Shown here: positions 7,095 to 11,609 of the stretch, piece after piece | Layout: every line of letters begins with the position of its first letter | Numbering within the stretch: the first letter of the stretch is position 1 | Assembly (NCBI GenBank): GCA_002480735.1 | Contig: DLCS01000122.1 | Span: 1-11,609 of the forward strand | Direction of reading: 5' to 3' | DNA from: Bacillaceae bacterium UBA7792 | GTDB lineage: Bacteria > Bacillota > Bacilli > Bacillales > Cytobacillaceae | Length of the DNA stretch: 11,609 bases | The notes under the pieces: model-generated | The model's input: only the letters and a program-made list of their open reading frames with translations | Database searches by the model: none | Told to the model about the DNA's origin: nothing | Translations under genes and position numbers: made by a program

Positions 7095-8120
7095 CTAGCC
7101 ACCCATATATTTCGCATAGTACGACTTTGCTTCTGTTATATCACTAACCCCGTGGATCAGAACACGTCCATCCTTAAAGAAAACCATTGTAATGTGCTCA
7201 TTAGGTGAAAAGCGAAGCAAGAAAGGGTTGACGATCGTTTTTCCACTTTCGCTGAGCCTTTTGGCAATTGCAGATAAGTGAAATTCCTTTGTATGCCTCG
7301 GGTTAATTTGTATGGTATCCCGACCGCATAAAACCGCATAGGATGTTTGTAAATCGGAGGAGCGATCAAGAAATTCAAACTGATGGTGTACACAGGCTGG
7401 ACATTCAGGATTTCTCCCAGCAGAAACATCCATCTGCAAATTGGAGTTGTACCAGATGTCAAATTGCTCAAGATGGGGGTTGGGTTCAGCGTCTATTAGG
7501 ATTTTTAGAGCTTCGACAGCTTCAAAGGAACCAATGATATCTGTGATCGGAGCAAGGACACCAACTGTATCACATGTTTCACCCAGACCGGTTTGGATTT
7601 CTGGGAATAGGCACCGGTAGCAAGGGGTTTTTCCAGGGATGAAGACGGCATGCATTCCTCTGGAAGAAACTGCGGCACCAAAAACCCATGGAATACCAAG
7701 CTTGAGGGAGACATCATTAATCAAGTAACGTGTTGGGAAATTATCAGTCCCATCTATAATCACATCGAACCCGCTGAGAAGCTCTTCAGCATTATCTAAA
7801 TTTAGGTCAGCGATAATGGGCTCTATCATTACCATAGAGTTTATTTTTCCAAGCCTTCTTTCCGCCGCAATGACCTTTGGCAGGTTACCGGCAGCGTCCT
7901 CCTCATCATAAAGGGATTGCCGTTGGAGATTAGATAATTCGACTAAGTCCCGGTCAATTATCCGAACATGGCCGACACCTGCACGGACCAAATGATTCGC
8001 AACCACAGTTCCAAGTGCCCCCATTCCTACGATAGCAGCCTTTTTCCTTACTAGTTTTTTTTGACCGTCCTCTCCAATCGGTTTAAAGAGCATTTGTCGA
8101 GAATAGCGGCTTAATTCCAT
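7095..8120 (-). CDS. ThiF/MoeB family adenylyltransferase (sulfur-carrier activating, E1-like)
   Basis: A cytoplasmic enzyme that uses ATP to adenylate the C-terminal glycine of a ThiS- or MoaD-type carrier, preparing it for sulfur transfer. In the 341-residue protein starting MELSRYSRQMLF: nucleotide loop GMGALG (32-37), DRDLVELSNLQRQ (56-68), the DNFPTR stretch (126-131), zinc cysteine pairs CYRC (167-170) and CPAC (240-243), and Cys183 in ETCDTVGV at the family's reactive-Cys position. The last ~90 residues, with VLCGRDTIQINP (263-274), resemble the tail of Bacillus ThiF rather than the rhodanese domain of MoeB/MOCS3. The ATG at 8138 lacks a ribosome site; AGGGGAG lies before the ATG at 8120, which is preferred. 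Divergent AOR and nearby moaD favour a pterin-cofactor role; thiazole synthesis remains possible. The protein ends -MGG. Confidence 0.88.
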   Translation of the reverse strand: MELSRYSRQMLFKPIGEDGQKKLVRKKAAIVGMGALGTVVANHLVRAGVGHVRIIDRDLVELSNLQRQSLYDEEDAAGNLPKVIAAERRLGKINSMVMIEPIIADLNLDNAEELLSGFDVIIDGTDNFPTRYLINDVSLKLGIPWVFGAAVSSRGMHAVFIPGKTPCYRCLFPEIQTGLGETCDTVGVLAPITDIIGSFEAVEALKILIDAEPNPHLEQFDIWYNSNLQMDVSAGRNPECPACVHHQFEFLDRSSDLQTSYAVLCGRDTIQINPRHTKEFHLSAIAKRLSESGKTIVNPFLLRFSPNEHITMVFFKDGRVLIHGVSDITEAKSYYAKYMGG

Positions 8121-8183
8121 GTTAAAATCTCCCCTCATCGAAATAGAAGCAAATAATTATTGGTTATTAACAAAATAAAGGAA

Positions 8184-8210
8184 TTTTCATAGTTTTTAGA
8201 GAATTATAAT
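8184..8210 (+). promoter_or_regulatory. Candidate promoter of the AOR gene
   Basis: A perfect TATAAT (8205-8210) lies 45 bases before the AOR start. The best upstream partner is TTTTCA (8184-8189), with a short 15-base spacer, so the -35 is weak and an activator may be needed. The divergent 135-base region also has a self-complementary AATAATTATT (8152-8161). I found no recognisable Fnr, Rex or Moco-riboswitch sequence. Confidence 0.4.
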
Positions 8211-8255
8211 ATGTTGAGGGGCATTAAATCAATTTGAAAGAGGTGGGAACAAAAG

Positions 8256-10097
8256 ATGAATCTTGGTGGTTTCTTAAACAAAGAAGTTGTTGTGGATTTG
8301 ACCAATGGAACTATTGATTACAGGGAAATCAATGAAGAGGATGCCAAAAAGTATATTGGCGGACGAGGGCTTGGGGTGAAATATATGTTAGATAATGGCC
8401 CGGAGGTAGAACCCTTTTCTGAAGACAACTTACTCTGCTTCATGACTGGTCCTGTCACAGGTTCACGCTCTTCCATGAGTGGACGCCTAGCGGTTGTAAC
8501 CAAATCGCCTCTCACTGGCACGGTAACCGATTCTCATATCGGTGGCTGGACGGCTGCAAGGCTAAAATGGGCAGGAATAGACAACCTTATTTTCAAAGGG
8601 AAAAGTGATAAGCCGGTGTATCTGTTCATTGAAAATGGTCAGGCCGAGCTTCGTGATGCTACTGCACTATGGGGCAAGAGTACAAGGGAAATGGTTAAAG
8701 CAATGCAGGATCAATATGGTGAGAAGGATTTGAGCGTGCTAACAATTGGCCAGGCGGGAGAGAATAAGGTTCGCTTTGCTAGCTTCATCAATGAGCATGA
8801 TCGCGCTGCTGGTCGAGGTGGCACGGGGGCGATTGCCGGTTCGAAGCTTTTAAAAGCAATTGTCATTAAGGCCTCGCAAAAAGGTAATATGCCAGTACCG
8901 AAGCACAAGGAGGAGTACAACAAAGCAAACAGTAAGGCAGTCAAGGCGATTCTTGAGGGAGGATTAACCGCACCAAACAAAGGTGGATTATCCGTCTATG
9001 GAACGAATGTCTTAACCAACCTGATCAATGAAGTAGGGGCTCTTCCTACAAAGAACTCACAATATACACATTGGGAAGAAGCTGAGAAGCATAGTGGTGA
9101 ATATGTTCATAAGAATTTGCGCATAGCCAACAACACCTGTCATGCCTGTCCAGTTGGCTGTAAAATTGAGGTAGAAGTAGCAGATGGAAAGTATAAGACT
9201 CGAGTAGAAAGCTTTGAGTTCGAATCTTCCTGGTCACTTGGATCAAATTGTTTGTTGTCTGATGCTGAGGCGATTGCCTATCTAATTGACCTTTGCAACG
9301 AATATGGTCTTGATACGATCGAGCTTGGCCATGCCTTCTCTGTGTCAATGGAAGCAAGTGAGAAAGGATACATTGATGAAACACTCAAGTGGGGCGATGC
9401 GGATGCAATGATTGATTTGACGAGAAAAATTGCTTTCCGTGAAGGTCTAGGTGGCATTCTTGCTGAAGGGCCAGCACATGCAACAGCTGCATGGGGGCAT
9501 CCAGAGCTTTCGATGTCTGTGAAAGGGCAATCGATCCCAGCTTACGACCCGCGTGGAATTCAAGGAATTGGTCTTGGGTACGCGACTAGTAACCGTGGTG
9601 CCTGCCATTTACGCGGTTATACTGTTGCCAGTGAAATTGCAGGGATCCCAGAGCCAACGGATCGCCTTGCACCTGAAGGAAAAGGCGAGCTTCTAAAAGT
9701 ATTCCAAGATATGCTTGCTTTCTCTGACTCTATGAATATTTGTAAATTCTCATCATTCTCCGAGAATGCGGAGCATTATGCCGAGCAATATAGTACGATG
9801 ACCGGAAATACACTAACCGCTGATGATGTGATGCTTGCTGGGGAACGTATCTATAATTTAGAGCGTTACTATAACAATTTGGCTGGCTTTGATAAGCGTG
9901 AAGATGATTTCTTACCGAAACGTTTCACGGAAGAGCCGGCATCTGGAAATAGTGCAGGTTCTGTCAGCCGGATGGATATCATGCTCGATGAATATTACCA
10001 GGCTAGAGGTTGGAAAAATGGAGTGGTACCAACAGAAAAGCTGATTGAGCTCGGCATTCTTTCTGAAGGTAGCAGCTCCGCAACAGAAAAGATATAA
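8256..10097 (+). CDS. Aldehyde:ferredoxin oxidoreductase family protein (tungsto/molybdopterin enzyme)
   Basis: A 613-residue cytoplasmic enzyme of the AOR family, which binds a bis-pterin W (or Mo) centre and one [4Fe-4S] cluster and typically oxidises aldehydes to acids with ferredoxin as acceptor. The N-terminal pterin domain has KKYIGGRGLGVKYML (31-45), TGPVTGSRSSMSGR (64-77) and AGRGGTGAIAGSKLLKAI (185-202). Cluster ligands are Cys295, Cys298 and Cys302 (CHACPVGC) plus Cys496 in DSMNICKF, the same spacing as characterised archaeal AOR. DPRGIQGIGLGYATSNRGA (431-449), leading into CHLRG with His451, matches the substrate/pterin site. Length is normal. AGAGGTGG precedes the ATG by about ten bases. 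No dedicated ferredoxin or electron-transfer subunit gene is adjacent. Family is certain; metal and substrate are not determinable here. Confidence 0.95.
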   Translation: MNLGGFLNKEVVVDLTNGTIDYREINEEDAKKYIGGRGLGVKYMLDNGPEVEPFSEDNLLCFMTGPVTGSRSSMSGRLAVVTKSPLTGTVTDSHIGGWTAARLKWAGIDNLIFKGKSDKPVYLFIENGQAELRDATALWGKSTREMVKAMQDQYGEKDLSVLTIGQAGENKVRFASFINEHDRAAGRGGTGAIAGSKLLKAIVIKASQKGNMPVPKHKEEYNKANSKAVKAILEGGLTAPNKGGLSVYGTNVLTNLINEVGALPTKNSQYTHWEEAEKHSGEYVHKNLRIANNTCHACPVGCKIEVEVADGKYKTRVESFEFESSWSLGSNCLLSDAEAIAYLIDLCNEYGLDTIELGHAFSVSMEASEKGYIDETLKWGDADAMIDLTRKIAFREGLGGILAEGPAHATAAWGHPELSMSVKGQSIPAYDPRGIQGIGLGYATSNRGACHLRGYTVASEIAGIPEPTDRLAPEGKGELLKVFQDMLAFSDSMNICKFSSFSENAEHYAEQYSTMTGNTLTADDVMLAGERIYNLERYYNNLAGFDKREDDFLPKRFTEEPASGNSAGSVSRMDIMLDEYYQARGWKNGVVPTEKLIELGILSEGSSSATEKI

Positions 10098-10132
10098 GAG
10101 AGATATTTAAATTACTCAAAATAATCATAACA

Positions 10133-10166
10133 AAGACCCAAGTATAGAAATAGGTACTTGGGTCTT
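10133..10166. terminator. Strong bidirectional terminator between AOR and the moaD operon
   Basis: AAGACCCAAGTA (10133-10144) pairs perfectly with TACTTGGGTCTT (10155-10166), a 12 bp stem with a ten-base loop. AATTT follows on the + strand, and TTTGTTATGATTATTTT continues on the - strand. It is placed to end both the AOR transcript and the convergent moaD transcript. Confidence 0.8.
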
Positions 10167-10168
10167 AA

Positions 10169-10228
10169 TTTGTGAACATTTTGTGAACGTTAAGTGGTTT
10201 TTATATTAATTCTTAATAAAACTTAACG
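10169..10228. repeat. Tandem TTTGTGAAC copies overlapping an inverted CGTTAAGT repeat
   Basis: TTTGTGAAC occurs at 10169-10177 and 10180-10188, an 11-base period (one helical turn). The second copy's last base begins CGTTAAGT (10188-10195), whose reverse complement ACTTAACG lies at 10221-10228. The site is between convergent gene ends, where no promoter is expected. On the - strand it reads TTCACA, five bases, TTCACA, resembling two-component response-regulator direct-repeat boxes. Function unknown. Confidence 0.5.
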
Positions 10229-10248
10229 AAAACAGATATTTCCCCTTC

Positions 10249-10521
10249 CTAACCACCAATTCTTGTTGTCTTTAATCGGTATTTTTTTACTATTTCCTTC
10301 AAGATCTTTTCATCTGTTGCAGAGAAACGAATTAGCACTGTGTTAACTTTGAAAACAGGAGTTAGGACTAATTCTCCTTCGCTTAAAACCTCTCCACTCC
10401 AGTTTTCCCCCTCATAAAGATGAGGAGGCTTGTCGGTGATTAGATTGCCTCCGAGCTCTTCCAGATACATTTTTAAATGTTTACTATTTATCCCACGAAA
10501 CTCAAGCTCACAGCTTACCAT
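10249..10521 (-). CDS. Small MoaD-associated protein (DUF1952-like), Gly-Gly C-terminus
   Basis: A 90-residue protein whose start codon follows the moaD stop directly (TGA then ATG, no gap), so the two are almost certainly translationally coupled. The layout suggests an alternating beta/alpha ferredoxin-like fold: CELEFRGI (4-11), helix SKHLKMYLEELGG (13-25), a WSGEVLSE strand (41-48), VNTVLIRFS (59-67) and a last helix KILKEIVKKYRL. It resembles the domain found fused or adjacent to MoaD in other bacteria (molybdopterin cofactor biosynthesis MoaD-related C-terminal domain, DUF1952), though I assign this from memory of the pattern. It ends in RIGG, giving it the diglycine end of a sulfur carrier although the body does not look like ubiquitin fold. 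Possible roles are MoaE substitute, carrier partner or AOR maturation factor; none is shown by sequence. Confidence 0.7.
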   Translation of the reverse strand: MVSCELEFRGINSKHLKMYLEELGGNLITDKPPHLYEGENWSGEVLSEGELVLTPVFKVNTVLIRFSATDEKILKEIVKKYRLKTTRIGG

Positions 10522-10794
10522 TCAACCACCTGCAACTGGTGGGAATAACGCCATTTGATCGGTTTCTTTGACCGTTGTCTGAAGGTCTTCCGAATGGATA
10601 ATATTCTTTCCATTAATATAAACATGGACAAACGGCTTAAGCTTCTTGTCTGTCGTAAATATTTCTTCATCTATTCCCGGATACATTTCGACCATTTTAT
10701 CTAGAACATCTATCACCCGGTTTCCATCCGGATTCACCTCTATAGAAACACCACCACATATATCTCGAAGATTGGCAAACACCTTCACCTGCAT
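10522..10794 (-). CDS. moaD: MoaD family molybdopterin synthase sulfur carrier
   Basis: A 90-residue ubiquitin-fold (beta-grasp) sulfur carrier. It begins MQVKVFANLRDICGG (1-15), has the mid-region PFVHVYINGKNI (54-65) and closes with DQMALFPPVAGG (79-90), the signature MoaD tail whose last glycine is thiocarboxylated. The carried sulfur goes to the dithiolene of the pterin cofactor. The frame is open to an ATG at 10857, but GAGGAG/AGGGGTG stand just before the ATG at 10794, where homology also begins, so that start is chosen. It is the first gene of a two-gene unit with the following small protein. No moaE, moaA or moaC is in the window. The ThiF/MoeB-like protein encoded about 2.4 kb away is the obvious activating partner. 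Confidence 0.9.
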   Translation of the reverse strand: MQVKVFANLRDICGGVSIEVNPDGNRVIDVLDKMVEMYPGIDEEIFTTDKKLKPFVHVYINGKNIIHSEDLQTTVKETDQMALFPPVAGG

Positions 10795-10828
10795 AAACTC
10801 CTCACCCCTTAGTATCCTTATTGATTTT

Positions 10829-10857
10829 ATCTTAAAATGGATTCTAACTTTTGTCAC
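10829..10857 (-). promoter_or_regulatory. Candidate sigma-A promoter of moaD unit
   Basis: On the - strand GTGACA (10852-10857), a 17-base spacer and TAAGAT (10829-10834) lie about 35 bases before the moaD start. The -35 matches consensus at 5 of 6 positions and the -10 at 4 of 6. Confidence 0.5.
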
Positions 10858-10896
10858 GAATGCTTAACTGAAAAGATGGAAAATTCGGCAAAGTTA

Positions 10897-10925
10897 TTGA
10901 GTAAAGAAAAAAGATTTTCTATTGT
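10897..10925 (+). promoter_or_regulatory. Candidate sigma-A promoter of the GH13 gene
   Basis: TTGAGT (10897-10902), 17 bases and TATTGT (10920-10925) form a plausible promoter about 84 bases before the glucosidase start. Predicted transcription would begin near 10932, just upstream of the cre box, which suits repression by blocking the polymerase. Confidence 0.5.
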
Positions 10926-10943
10926 ATGAGCAAAGAAAAAATG

Positions 10944-10958
10944 ATGCAAACGCTTGCA
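10944..10958. promoter_or_regulatory. cre box / LacI-family operator upstream of the GH13 gene
   Basis: ATGCAAACGCTTGCA fits the CcpA catabolite-responsive element pattern WTGNAARCGNWWWCA at all but one degenerate position, and is a near-perfect inverted repeat around the central CG. Its place just downstream of the predicted promoter suits catabolite repression. A MalR-type LacI-family regulator would bind a very similar sequence, so which protein acts here is open. Confidence 0.75.
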
Positions 10959-11002
10959 CTAAAAGTAGGTAAAGTTTAAAATAAATGCAAATAGGGGGGT
11001 GA

Positions 11003-11609
<607 letters not shown>

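Noticed and set aside
8121..8138. Longer start (MRGDFN-) for the ThiF/MoeB-like enzyme
   Set aside because: Those codons contain the AGGGGAG ribosome site of the ATG at 8120, and family similarity begins at MELSRYSRQ.
8121..8255. Molybdenum/tungsten-cofactor riboswitch upstream of AOR
   Set aside because: The 135-base divergent region is AT-rich, with no extended conserved stem structure that I could recognise; only a promoter is supported.
9046..9384. 112-codon open frame antisense to AOR
   Set aside because: It is a shadow of the AOR reading frame, has low-complexity His/Gln/Leu content, no ribosome site and no recognisable family.
10795..10857. 21 extra N-terminal residues on MoaD
   Set aside because: They overlap the predicted promoter -10 and ribosome site, and MoaD similarity begins at MQVKVFANLR.

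Overview
The window looks like chromosome of a low-GC, endospore-former-type Firmicute (Bacillaceae, Bacillus/Neobacillus-like). The reasons are AT-rich DNA, strong GGAGG-type ribosome binding sites, sigma-A-like promoters, a CcpA-type cre box, a TTG start, and Bacillus-type gene families (PadR/HAAS pair, DUF4173 protein, ThiF-type E1 with a long C-terminal tail). The genus is inferred; nothing here fixes it. No tRNA, rRNA, CRISPR array or transposase gene is visible.

Left part (1-2702, + strand). A repeat-rich, non-coding left edge (1-110) and a terminator hairpin precede padR. padR overlaps a gene for a HAAS-domain membrane protein. A larger DUF4173-type polytopic membrane protein follows from its own promoter. 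The 15-base motif TAGAATTTCTAYATA plus a downstream TAGGTAG lies in front of both transcription units and in front of no other gene here. It is a good candidate for the PadR operator, making this a small self-regulated envelope module.

Middle part (2792-6859, - strand). An apparent four-gene operon runs leftwards: two related ABC-2-type permeases, one ABC ATPase and a lipoprotein with a duplicated beta-rich domain. It has a promoter with a perfect TATAAT at its right end and meets the left module at a shared convergent terminator. The substrate cannot be told from sequence.

Right-middle part (7095-10794). This is a tungsto/molybdopterin enzyme locus. An aldehyde:ferredoxin oxidoreductase (AOR) family gene with all four Fe-S cysteines is transcribed rightwards. 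A ThiF/MoeB-type adenylyltransferase diverges from it. Facing it is a two-gene unit of MoaD (sulfur carrier, -FPPVAGG end) and a small MoaD-associated protein (DUF1952-like) that also ends in Gly-Gly. The E1-like enzyme, MoaD and the small partner plausibly supply the dithiolene sulfur of the AOR pterin cofactor.

Right edge (10860-11609). The 5' part of a GH13 oligo-1,6-glucosidase/alpha-glucosidase gene is preceded by a sigma-A promoter and a near-ideal cre/LacI-family operator. The window stops just before the codon expected to encode the catalytic nucleophile.
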